The notes: a model not told the origin generated them from the sequence alone. A stretch of DNA of 11,400 bases from JAAAOZ01 sp964496595 (GCA_964496595.1 CAZCAI010000147.1:1-11400), one strand, 5' to 3'. Numbered from the stretch's first letter, positions 1 to 7,988 are shown. A program made the numbers and translations.

Positions 1-23
1 ATTCTTAATTCTCGATTCCAACC

Positions 24-34
24 GGGAGGAAGGC
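24..34 (+). promoter_or_regulatory. Ribosome binding site of the cyclase gene
   Basis: A purine-rich GGGAGGAAGG run ends one base before the ATG at 35, with GGAGG at 25-29 five bases from the start. It fixes the start codon. The 34 bases upstream are too few to judge a promoter; the operon may begin outside the window. Confidence 0.8.
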
Positions 35-2422
35 ATGCGAAATTTGATCCCCCATTTCATCGTGGAGCACTTTGCCCAGGGCGCGATGCACGGACGCTTC
101 TCGGCGGCGGCGATGTTCGTGGATGTCTTCGGCTTCACGCAGATCACCGAGGCGCTGATGCAACATCAGAAGGACGGCGCCGAGATCCTCACCGACGCGC
201 TCAATCGCGTCTTTGGGCCGCTGGTGGCGCGCGTCTACGAGCACGGCGGCATGATCACGACCTTCGCGGGCGATGCGTTCACGGCTGTCTTCCCCATAGA
301 GGACGAAAACGAATTCGACGTCGCCCTCCGCCTGGCGCTGATGGCCTTCGATATTCAGGACTTCTTCGCGCAGCACGGCAAGCTGATGACCAAGTACGGC
401 GAGTTCACCCTGGGCGTCAAAGTCGGTTTGGGCCTCGGCGAGGTGGCGTGGGGCATTGTGGGCGAGGAGGAGCGTTACACCTACTTCTTCCGTGGCCCCG
501 CGATTGACGCGGCAGCGCGTGCCGAGCATTACGCCGGTCAAGGCGATATCGTCGCCAGCGCCTCGATCTGGCCCCATCTCGCCGCCGTGACGCAGGCCGA
601 GGCGCGCGCCGGTCATCACATCTTGCGGGATATTATGCCCTCGGATTTCGCCGCCCCTCCGGCGACGGCGAGCGCTCCGCCCGCGCTGGATCGAGCGGCA
701 TTGACGCCCTTCGTCCTGGACGCCGCCTTGGACATGGTCGCCAGCAGCGCGCGCGCGGAGTTCCGCCAGGCGGCTAACGTTTTCATCTCCTTTGATGCGC
801 CTGAGTCCCCCGCCCAGGCCGAGGCGACGCTCAACGCTTTTGTCTCGCAGGTGATGTCCACCGCGTTGGAGTACGGCGGCTATTTCAACAAACTGGACTT
901 TGGCGATAAGGGCGCGGTGATGCTGATTCTCTTTGGCGCGCCGGTGGGCCACGAAAACGACGTCGAGCGCGCGGCCACCTTCCTGCTGACTCTGCGCGAA
1001 TGGACTGCGGACGCGGCTTTTGCCGACCTGCGCTGGCGCGCGGGCATGAGCTACGGGATGGCCTACGCGGGCATCTTGGGCGGCGCGGCGCGCTGCGAAT
1101 ACACCGCCATCGCCAACGTCGTCAACTTCGCCTCCCGACTGATGTCGCGCGCGCAGTGGGGGCAAATCCTTGTGTCGGAGGCGGGAACTACCTTATCCGA
1201 CATTGACGTCGTCCACATTGGCGACTTCGAGTACAAGGGCTTCGCCGCGCCGCGCCCCACCTACCAACTGCTGCAACGCACGATCCACGCCGAGGGCTTC
1301 TTCGAGCAACCCCTGGTGGGACGCGGTCGCGAGTTGCAGCGCTTACTTGCCGCGACCGAGCCGCTCTTTGTGGGACAGTGCGCCGGGTTGGCTTACATCT
1401 ACGGTGAGGCCGGCATCGGGAAATCGCACCTGGCCTATGTACTGCGCCAGGAGTTGCAGCAGCATCACGGCGTGAAAACCTTCGTCGGCCAGACCGATCA
1501 AATCCTGCGTCAGGCGTTCAACCCCTTCACCTACTTCTGCAAGCGCTACTTTGATCAATCGCCAGAAGCGACCTCCGACGAGAACAAGGCGCGCTTCACC
1601 ACCCGGCTGGATCGCTTGATCTCGCGCTTGCGCTCGCTAGATTCAAATAAAGTCACCGGCTCGCAGGCGCCTCACGCGCTGGCGGATGAATTAGATCGCA
1701 CGAGATCGGTCTTGGGCGCGCTGTTGGGACTGTACTGGCCCGATTCGCTGTACGAGAGCTTAGACGGCAACTTGCGCTATCAGAACACCTTGATGGCGAT
1801 TAAAAGCCTGCTCCTGGCGGAAAGTTGCTTTCAGCCGGTCGTTTTGAAGATTGAGGATCTGCAGTGGTTGGATGAGGGATCGCGTGAGGCGCTGACTGCA
1901 CTCTTCCGCAATTTACCCCAAGCGCCGCTCTTCGTCATCGTGACCTCGCGCTATATGGATGATGGCCGCCAGCCCACATTGGATGTCCCGGAGTCGCTGC
2001 CGGTGATGGAGGTCGATCTCAACGTCTTGGCGGCGGCGGATCTGCGCCGGTTGGCCGAGGCGCTGTTGGGCGGCCCCGTCAGCGATGAGCTGGTCGAGTT
2101 GTTGGTACAGCGCACGCAGGCCAATCCCTTCTTCGCCCAGCAATTCCTGTATTATTTCCGCGAAAACAACCTCCTGACGCGCACATCCGAGGGCGCGTGG
2201 ATGATGAAGGCGGAGGTTCCGGCGGATATGCCCACGACGATCAACGCGATTCTTATCGCCCGCATTGATCGCTTGACGCAGGAGGTGAAGGACGTCGTCA
2301 AAGCCGCGGCCATCCTGGGCCGGGAGTTCGATGATCGCGTTCTGGCGCAGATGTTGGCCTCGGATGTGAGCTTGGAGGTAAAAACTGCCGAACAGGAACA
2401 GATTTGGTCGCCTGTAAACTGA
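35..2422 (+). CDS. Soluble-adenylyl-cyclase-like class III cyclase with STAND NTPase (C-terminal TPR part split off)
   Basis: A 795-residue protein likely making cAMP in the cytoplasm. Two cyclase homology domains lie at about 24-170 (C1) and 245-400 (C2). C1 carries both metal aspartates, D30 (in FVDVFGFT) and D80 (in TFAGDAF). C2 carries the complementary set: K292 in a DKG motif, T357 in EYT, and N364/R368 in VNFASRL. This division of labour matches vertebrate soluble adenylyl cyclase (ADCY10), and the Thr at 357 is the class IIIb mark. A P-loop NTPase follows: Walker A GEAGIGKS 457-464, Walker B-like VVLKIEDLQWLD 602-613, a TSR at 637-639 and NPFF at 697-700. No signal peptide or membrane segment is seen. 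Family members continue into TPRs, but here the frame stops after EQEQIWSPVN because of the insert at 2420-2539. The tandem cyclase core is intact, so an active truncated product is possible. Start chosen from the strong RBS. Confidence 0.9.
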   Translation: MRNLIPHFIVEHFAQGAMHGRFSAAAMFVDVFGFTQITEALMQHQKDGAEILTDALNRVFGPLVARVYEHGGMITTFAGDAFTAVFPIEDENEFDVALRLALMAFDIQDFFAQHGKLMTKYGEFTLGVKVGLGLGEVAWGIVGEEERYTYFFRGPAIDAAARAEHYAGQGDIVASASIWPHLAAVTQAEARAGHHILRDIMPSDFAAPPATASAPPALDRAALTPFVLDAALDMVASSARAEFRQAANVFISFDAPESPAQAEATLNAFVSQVMSTALEYGGYFNKLDFGDKGAVMLILFGAPVGHENDVERAATFLLTLREWTADAAFADLRWRAGMSYGMAYAGILGGAARCEYTAIANVVNFASRLMSRAQWGQILVSEAGTTLSDIDVVHIGDFEYKGFAAPRPTYQLLQRTIHAEGFFEQPLVGRGRELQRLLAATEPLFVGQCAGLAYIYGEAGIGKSHLAYVLRQELQQHHGVKTFVGQTDQILRQAFNPFTYFCKRYFDQSPEATSDENKARFTTRLDRLISRLRSLDSNKVTGSQAPHALADELDRTRSVLGALLGLYWPDSLYESLDGNLRYQNTLMAIKSLLLAESCFQPVVLKIEDLQWLDEGSREALTALFRNLPQAPLFVIVTSRYMDDGRQPTLDVPESLPVMEVDLNVLAAADLRRLAEALLGGPVSDELVELLVQRTQANPFFAQQFLYYFRENNLLTRTSEGAWMMKAEVPADMPTTINAILIARIDRLTQEVKDVVKAAAILGREFDDRVLAQMLASDVSLEVKTAEQEQIWSPVN

Positions 2423-2539
2423 TGATGGGAAGCCTTGCGAAAGTTCCGCGAGGATTTCGAGGCCTGGGATGCATTTTTTAACGGAATGACTTGATTTGGA
2501 AGGCTCTTGCCTAACCTTCGCAAGGGTGAGGAAAGAAAG
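2420..2539 (+). repeat. 120-bp in-frame insert with inverted repeats that splits the cyclase gene
   Basis: The cyclase protein breaks off after IWSPVN and resumes, in the same frame, at MHYLFKHVLLRDAAY, a stretch that in relatives follows a sequence like IWSALNE directly. The 120 bases between add 40 codons with three in-frame stops (TGA 2420, TGA 2423, TGA at 2489-2491). Inside is an imperfect inverted repeat: CCTTGCGAAAGTT (2433-2445) against AACCTTCGCAAGG (2513-2525), 12 of 13 paired. A second small hairpin AGGC-TCTT-GCCT lies at 2501-2512. The insert is visibly richer in A+T than the flanks. No clear target-site duplication is visible. It resembles a small MITE- or REP-like element, but the exact ends are uncertain. 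Confidence 0.6.
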
Positions 2540-2542
2540 ACA

Positions 2543-4120
2543 ATGCACTACCTGTTCAAGCATGTGCTGCTGCGCGATGCGGCCTACGATATTCAGATGC
2601 GCTCGCGATTGCGCGAGTTGCATCGCCGGGCCGCCGTAGCCATCGAGACGCTCTATGCGGATGAGTTGGCTCCGTATTACGCTGACCTGGCCTATCACTA
2701 CGGGCAGGCCGAGATCACCGAAAAGGAGCGCCATTATGCATTCCTGGCGGGGAAGCAGGCCGCGTCGGAGTATGCCAACGAGGCGGCGGTGCGCTTCCTC
2801 TCGCGCGCCCTGGAATTGACGCCGCCATCGGATCGCGAGAGTCAATATCAGATCTTGGCCGTGCGCGAGCGCATCTATGACCTCCAAAGCTATCGCGAGG
2901 AACAGCGGCGGGATCTCCAGATGCTTCTGGTCTTCGCCAAGGGCGAGGACAAGGCCAAAATGATCCTGCGCCAGGCCCATTACGCTGAGGTGGTCGGAAA
3001 TTACACGGATGCTGTTTCGTTCGCGCAGCGGGCGGTGCAACTGGCGCAGCGTTATGAGAACGTCCGGCTGGAGGCCACGGCGCATCTGCGCTGGGGCGCA
3101 GCGATCTGGCGTCAAGGGAGATATGAGGAGGCCAGACCCCACTTCGAAACCTCCTTAGCGTTAGCGCGGCGCGCCGATCTGCACGATATCGAGGCGCGCA
3201 GCCTACACAACATCGGCGTCGTTCACTCAGCGCAAGGGCAATTAGATGAAGCGATGACTTGTTATCAGGATGCGTTGTCCCGTTACCGGGTGATTCAATA
3301 CAAGAAGGGAGAGAGCGCAGCGCTAAACAATATCTCCATTACGCTGCTCAAACAAGGTGAGTACGTGAAAGCGCGCCACTATAGCGAGCAGGCGCGACAA
3401 TTGAAAGAATTGATTGGCGATCACATCGGCGCGGGTATCGCCTATGCGACGTTGGGAGAGATTGCTCAGCGGTTGGGACAATATGGTGAGGCGTTGACCC
3501 ATTACCAGCGCTCGCTTCAAATCAGCCAGTTAACGGCGGATTCGCCGGGCGAGAGTGAAGCGCATATCAGCTTGGCCCGTTTGTATCATTTGATGGGCGA
3601 GATGGCGCGAGCGGAGGATCACGTTGCGCAAGGGTTGACTATCGCGCGCGCGTTGCAGGACATGAATTTGGAGGCCGAGGCCCAATTATGTTGGGGACAT
3701 ATCTACGTGGGCGCGGAAAATCTATCCGAGGCCCAGGCTGCCTATGCCCGCGTTTTGACCTTGCGCGAGGATCTGGATCAGCCGCATCGGATGGTCGAGG
3801 CGCAAGCGGGATTGGCCAGCATCGCGTGGGCGCAGGAAGATTGGGAGCGGGCGCGGCCTTATATCGAAGCCGCCCTCTTCTACATGGACGAGCACCCGGC
3901 CTTGGACAGCGTTGAGGAGCCGTGTTGGGTTTACCTGACCTGCTATCAAACTCTGGCGTCGATGCGGGATGCGCGCGCTGCTGAGGTCTTGGTGAAAGCC
4001 TACAACTATTTACAGTCAAAAGCTGTGAAAATCGAAGACGACGCGCTGCGCCGCTCGTTCCTGGAGAATGTGGCGGTGCATCGCGCAGTGCTCGCGGCGT
4101 ATCAACGTTATCACACCTGA
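2543..4120 (+). CDS. TPR-repeat protein, separated C-terminal half of the cyclase/STAND protein
   Basis: This 525-residue frame begins with the winged-helix-to-TPR junction typical of cyclase/AAA_16/TPR proteins (HYLFKHVLLRDAAYDIQMR, residues 2-20). It then carries about eight TPR units spaced at exactly 40 residues (starting near 141, 181, 221, 261, 301, 341, 381 and 421), with the usual small/aromatic pattern such as GAAIWRQGRYEEARPHF. TPRs of STAND proteins bind partners or ligands and keep the NTPase in check. The frame is the same as the upstream cyclase, so both were once one protein of about 1320 residues. ATG 2543 is preceded by a weak GAGG (2528-2531, 11 bases away), allowing re-initiation; TTG 2507 in the same frame lies inside the insert and is less likely. 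Whether it is translated alone or is a pseudogene remnant cannot be told from sequence; the repeats show no further damage. Confidence 0.8.
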   Translation: MHYLFKHVLLRDAAYDIQMRSRLRELHRRAAVAIETLYADELAPYYADLAYHYGQAEITEKERHYAFLAGKQAASEYANEAAVRFLSRALELTPPSDRESQYQILAVRERIYDLQSYREEQRRDLQMLLVFAKGEDKAKMILRQAHYAEVVGNYTDAVSFAQRAVQLAQRYENVRLEATAHLRWGAAIWRQGRYEEARPHFETSLALARRADLHDIEARSLHNIGVVHSAQGQLDEAMTCYQDALSRYRVIQYKKGESAALNNISITLLKQGEYVKARHYSEQARQLKELIGDHIGAGIAYATLGEIAQRLGQYGEALTHYQRSLQISQLTADSPGESEAHISLARLYHLMGEMARAEDHVAQGLTIARALQDMNLEAEAQLCWGHIYVGAENLSEAQAAYARVLTLREDLDQPHRMVEAQAGLASIAWAQEDWERARPYIEAALFYMDEHPALDSVEEPCWVYLTCYQTLASMRDARAAEVLVKAYNYLQSKAVKIEDDALRRSFLENVAVHRAVLAAYQRYHT

Positions 4121-4134
4121 GGGAGGACACGACA
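4121..4134 (+). promoter_or_regulatory. Ribosome binding site of the nSTAND/WD40 gene
   Basis: GGGAGG at 4121-4126 directly follows the TGA of the TPR frame and lies eight bases before ATG 4135. The 14-base intergenic spacing leaves no room for a separate promoter and terminator, so the two frames are probably cotranscribed. Confidence 0.8.
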
Positions 4135-7100
4135 ATGAAAAATAATCCCTATGTCGGCCCGCGCCCTTACGAGCGTCAGGATCGCCAGAACTTCTACGGG
4201 CGGGATCGCGAAGCGCGCGAGTTGCTCTCGCTGATCCTCTCGGCGCGCGAGGTGCTCTTCTATGCCGAATCCGGCGCCGGCAAGACCTCCCTCCTCAACG
4301 CGAAGATCATCCCCGCGTTGGAGCAAGAGACCTTCGATGTGTTGCCGGTGGCGCGCGTGGGCAACGCGCCGCCCCCGCATCTGGCCCCGGAGCAGATCGA
4401 GAATATCTTCGTCTTCAGCGCGCTCCTCTCCTTGGCATCCTTGACGCCGGAGACCTCGCCCGAAGACTTACGACAGCACACATTGCGCTCCTATTTGGAA
4501 AGCATCAGCGATCCCGAAAATGACCAACGGCCGCTGCCCATCTTGATCCTGGATCAATTTGAGGAGTTGTTCACCACCCATCGCGACCGCTGGCAGGATG
4601 CACAGGGCTTCTTCTCGCAGTTGCGCGAGGCGTTGGACGAGCTACCGCAGTTGGGCGTCATCTTTGTGATGCGCGAGGATTATGTCGCCTCGATGGACGC
4701 CTACGCGCCGCTGTTGCCCCATCGGCTCCGCGCCCGCTTTCGGATGAGGCGCTTGGGCGAGCAGGGGGCGCTGCAAGCGGTCAAGCAACCGGCGCAGAAC
4801 GCGGGATGTGTCTATGGGCCGGGTGTGGCGGAGCGTCTGGTCGCTGATCTCCGTCAGATCAAAGTCTCGGCTTACGCCACAGGAGAAGAAATAGAGAAAG
4901 TCGTCCTCGGCCCGGAGGTGGAGCCGGTGCAGCTTCAGGTGATCTGCCATCGCCTTTGGGAGAATCTGCCGGAGCAGGAGGATCACGAAATCCAGTGGGA
5001 GGAGGTGGAGGAGTACGGCGACATCGACCGCGCTTTGATGGACTTCTACGAAGATGCGGTGCAGGCCGCCGTCGAGAAAACCGGCGTCCACGAGCGTGAG
5101 GTGCGCCGGTGGTTTGGCCGGCAATTGATCACCTCGATGGGCACGCGGGGATTGGCGATGCGCGGCGCGGAGGATACCGCGCAGCTTCCCAACGCGGCGG
5201 TGGATGTCTTGGATGATAGGCACATCATCCGGGCGGATATGCGGGCCGGCGCGCGGTGGTACGAGCTGGTTCACGACCGGCTCATCGATCCCATCCTCCG
5301 GGCCAATCAAGCGTGGGACGCGAAGCGCGAGACCCCCCTCCGCGTGGTCGCGCGGCGCTGGCAGGAGACGGGGAACGACGCCCTACTTTACCAAGGCGCT
5401 ATGTTATCGGACGCCGTCGCGTGGCTGGCGGCGCATCCCGACGAGGCCGAGGATTATGAGCGCGACTTCATCGCGGCCAGCCAGGCCAAAGCGCGGCACG
5501 AAGCGCGGATTCGCCGCCTCAAATTGCTGGCTACCGGGATCGGCGTGGCGACGTTGCTCATCGTCGCCTTCCTGGGCTGGATGGCGGCGCGCAGCAGTCT
5601 CATCGCGCAGATTAGCGACACCGCCTCGCGCTCGCAGCAGATGCTACAAAACAACCGTCTGGCGAGCATCCGCCTGGCGCGCGAGGGAGCGCGGGAGAAA
5701 TCCATCTTCGAGGCGCTGCAATTGGCCTTCTCCCAATCCATCTTCGGCGAGGTGAAGACCACCAAGGCCGAGATCGCCCTTCGCCGCGCGCTGTTAGATT
5801 ACTATCCCGTTGACGTCTATCGCCATCCCTACGCGCAGGTGTACGACGCGACCTACAGCGCGCGGGGACGCTACATCTACGCGCTCTCGCCGGATGATGG
5901 TATCTGGACCTGGGACACGGCGATGCAGCGCGACCGCATCATCGCCTGGCCGCAGGAGGCGGGTATCTGGGCATTGGCCGCGCATCCCGATGCTTTCCGG
6001 TTAGCCGTCGGCGGCGACGCCACCGAGACCGACCCGGCCCAGATGGTTGTGAGCAGCGCTGATGACCAGGCAGTGGCTAATCTCGGCATTTGGGATGAGG
6101 AACAACAATCGTGGCGGCAGTGGCTGCGGATGCCGCGCCAGACCAATCTGTACAGCCTCAGCTTTGATCCGACAGGACATTATCTCATCGGCGGCGGGCG
6201 CTACGCGGAGCAGAGGGACGACGACACAACGACCGAGGGGGGCGTCGTCTACGTCTGGGAAGCCGATGAGGAGAACCCGGAGATCTTGCACGCTGTGCCG
6301 GCGCTGACATTGCTCACCGGCGCGCCGGAGCGCGTCAACGAGATTGCCTACGGCGGGACCGGCGAACAGCGCTACATCGCCGCCGCCGCCAATGACGCGA
6401 CGGTCTATATCTGGGAAATTCATCCCCTGGATCTGAGGAATACCGCGCAACTCACGGCGACGTTATATATGACGCTCGCCGGGCATACCGACGCCGTTGA
6501 AGCCGTCGCCTTCAATCCCACCCAGAATATCTTGGCTTCCGCCTCGCAGGATCGGACCATCCGCTTCTGGGATATCGAGTCGGGGCAGGCTGTTCACACG
6601 TTGGTGGGACACACCGCCGGCGTGACGACCATCGCCTACAGTTCGGATGGCACGCATCTGGTCTCCGGCTCGCGGGATCTGACCGTGCGCCTGTGGAACG
6701 TCGCGACCCAGGCAGATAACGCCCTCACCGTGCTCTCCGGCCCGGAGAACGTGGTGCTGCACGTGGGCTTCAGCCCTGATGATCGCTACATCATCGCCGG
6801 ATCGGGGGATAAGACCGTGCGCCTCTGGGATCGCAGTTTCCTGAAGGAGCAGCAGCTTTCCACATTGACCGGGCAGACGGCCCGGATGCGCAACATCGCC
6901 TTCAATCCCCAGGGGAAATTCTTGGCTTCTGGCGATGACAAGGGCATCGCGCAAATCTGGTCGCTGGCCAGCGGCGAGGTGATCAACACGATGCACACAT
7001 TCGGCGGCACGCTGTGGGATGTGACCTACAGTCACGATGGACAACAACTCGTCACCTGCTCCGAAGATGGCAACGTGCGGGTGTGGGAGGCGGCGACCGG

Positions 7101-7827
7101 CGAGCTGACCAGAGTGCTGGTCGGCCACACGCACGACGTCAACGTCTCGGCCTTCAGTCCCGATGGCGCTTATCTGGCAACCGGCTCGGATGACCAGACC
7201 GTGATCCTCTGGGACACCGAAACCTGGCGGGAAGAGGAAACTCTCGCGTTGCCCGGCTATCCGGGCCGTGTATACACCTTGGATTACAGCCCTGACGGGC
7301 GTTTTGTCGCTACCGGCCACACCGATCACAACGTCCGCCTCTGGGAATTGGCGCCCACTGATGAGGGCGCCTTGGCGGCGTCGCGGATCGTGACCTTGAG
7401 CGGTCACACCGACGCGCTCTTTCGCGTGGCCTTCAGCCCAGATGGACGGTACTTGGCCTCCGCCTCGTGGGACAACACCGCGCGTCTCTGGGATATGGAG
7501 ACCTTGACGGTGGTGCACACGCTGGAGCACGGCAGCTTTGTCTACAGCATCGCCTTCGATCCGACGGGGCAATATCTGGCTACCGGCGCGCGCGATGCGA
7601 TGGTGCGCCTGTGGAATCTTGCCGCATTGCCGCGCCAGGCACCGGAGCTAATCGGCATCTATCCCGGCCACAACGACCTGGTGTGGGATGTGGCCTTCAG
7701 CCCCGATGGCGCCTATCTGGCGAGCAGCTCGTGGGATCAGACGATCCGGCGCTATCTGGTCAACTTCGAGGATGTATGGGCGCTTTCTGAGGTTTATTTA
7801 GAGGAAGAAGCGCCTTTACGGGACTAA
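4135..7827 (+). CDS. nSTAND1 NTPase with one membrane segment and 14 WD40-like repeats
   Basis: A 1230-residue sensor ATPase. The N-terminus (NPYVGPRPYE, then NFYGRDREARELL at 19-31) is the hallmark of the nSTAND1 family. Walker A is AESGAGKTS at 44-52, with Ala in place of the first Gly; Walker B is PILILDQFEELF at 135-146. A single hydrophobic helix spans about 464-485, preceded by basic RHEARIRRLK (454-463), which by the positive-inside rule keeps the NTPase in the cytoplasm. After a linker (about 500-555) come WD40-like repeats: four divergent ones (about 561-775) and ten clear ones (about 780-1215) with GHTD...FSPDG...LWD patterns. Fourteen repeats fit two seven-bladed propellers. STAND proteins act as signal-triggered ATP switches; the ligand is unknown. 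It follows the cyclase/TPR pair closely. The last codons (APLRD) overlap a hairpin repeat. Confidence 0.92.
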   Translation: MKNNPYVGPRPYERQDRQNFYGRDREARELLSLILSAREVLFYAESGAGKTSLLNAKIIPALEQETFDVLPVARVGNAPPPHLAPEQIENIFVFSALLSLASLTPETSPEDLRQHTLRSYLESISDPENDQRPLPILILDQFEELFTTHRDRWQDAQGFFSQLREALDELPQLGVIFVMREDYVASMDAYAPLLPHRLRARFRMRRLGEQGALQAVKQPAQNAGCVYGPGVAERLVADLRQIKVSAYATGEEIEKVVLGPEVEPVQLQVICHRLWENLPEQEDHEIQWEEVEEYGDIDRALMDFYEDAVQAAVEKTGVHEREVRRWFGRQLITSMGTRGLAMRGAEDTAQLPNAAVDVLDDRHIIRADMRAGARWYELVHDRLIDPILRANQAWDAKRETPLRVVARRWQETGNDALLYQGAMLSDAVAWLAAHPDEAEDYERDFIAASQAKARHEARIRRLKLLATGIGVATLLIVAFLGWMAARSSLIAQISDTASRSQQMLQNNRLASIRLAREGAREKSIFEALQLAFSQSIFGEVKTTKAEIALRRALLDYYPVDVYRHPYAQVYDATYSARGRYIYALSPDDGIWTWDTAMQRDRIIAWPQEAGIWALAAHPDAFRLAVGGDATETDPAQMVVSSADDQAVANLGIWDEEQQSWRQWLRMPRQTNLYSLSFDPTGHYLIGGGRYAEQRDDDTTTEGGVVYVWEADEENPEILHAVPALTLLTGAPERVNEIAYGGTGEQRYIAAAANDATVYIWEIHPLDLRNTAQLTATLYMTLAGHTDAVEAVAFNPTQNILASASQDRTIRFWDIESGQAVHTLVGHTAGVTTIAYSSDGTHLVSGSRDLTVRLWNVATQADNALTVLSGPENVVLHVGFSPDDRYIIAGSGDKTVRLWDRSFLKEQQLSTLTGQTARMRNIAFNPQGKFLASGDDKGIAQIWSLASGEVINTMHTFGGTLWDVTYSHDGQQLVTCSEDGNVRVWEAATGELTRVLVGHTHDVNVSAFSPDGAYLATGSDDQTVILWDTETWREEETLALPGYPGRVYTLDYSPDGRFVATGHTDHNVRLWELAPTDEGALAASRIVTLSGHTDALFRVAFSPDGRYLASASWDNTARLWDMETLTVVHTLEHGSFVYSIAFDPTGQYLATGARDAMVRLWNLAALPRQAPELIGIYPGHNDLVWDVAFSPDGAYLASSSWDQTIRRYLVNFEDVWALSEVYLEEEAPLRD

Positions 7828-7841
7828 AGCCCCTGGAAAGG
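7813..7841. repeat. Imperfect hairpin overlapping the nSTAND stop codon
   Basis: CCTTT (7813-7817) pairs with AAAGG (7837-7841), with further pairing of the inner C/GGG and CCC bases, around GGACTAAAGCCC (7821-7832). The stop codon TAA (7825-7827) lies in the loop. There is no following T run, so it is a weak terminator candidate at best. An alternative pairing is AAAGCCCC (7826-7833) with GGGGCTTT (7874-7881). The core matches the element at 11335-11346 in 10 of 12 bases. Confidence 0.5.
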
Positions 7842-7888
7842 CCGTGTTCACCAGCAGGTCATCTTTCAGCAGTGGGGCTTTCCCATTC

Positions 7889-7988
7889 TCGCTCCAATGG
7901 ATCGCTAGATCCCTGTTTTGCTTGCGCAAGCTGAAAACACGTTCGAAATATGCCAAGAGGCGCGGATTTAACAATCCGCTTGGAGCGA
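7889..7988. repeat. Nested inverted-repeat (cloverleaf-like) element
   Basis: TCGCTCCAA (7889-7897) and TTGGAGCGA (7980-7988) are perfect 9-base inverted repeats exactly bounding 100 bp. Between them lie three hairpins: GGATC-GCTA-GATCC (7899-7912); TGTTTT plus the 12-base palindrome GCTTGCGCAAGC plus AAAACA (7914-7939, TG bulge); and GCGGATT-TAAC-AATCCGC (7962-7979). All can form together, giving a four-way junction. It is not a tRNA: arm and loop lengths do not fit. It may be a MITE-like repeat or a structured RNA. Confidence 0.55.

Noticed and set aside
5..1165. Long minus-strand open frame (386 codons) opposite the cyclase gene
   Set aside because: It lies fully antisense to clear cyclase motifs, has an arginine/histidine-rich, low-complexity translation and no family motifs; such frames are expected in GC-rich codon usage.
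1913..3142. Minus-strand open frame (409 codons) crossing the insert
   Set aside because: Antisense to the NTPase and TPR codons; no RBS or recognisable domain. Its continuity across the insert is chance.
6463..7572. Minus-strand open frame (369 codons) with periodic sequence
   Set aside because: Its periodicity is the mirror of the WD40 repeats on the other strand, not a repeat protein of its own.
7813..7841. Rho-independent terminator of the nSTAND operon
   Set aside because: The stem is imperfect and no T run follows, so I list it as a repeat hairpin only.
7889..7988. tRNA gene, suggested by the cloverleaf-like fold and a GTTCGAA string at 7941-7947
   Set aside because: The outer stem is 9 bp, no seven-base anticodon loop exists, and GTTCGAA is not flanked by a T-stem.
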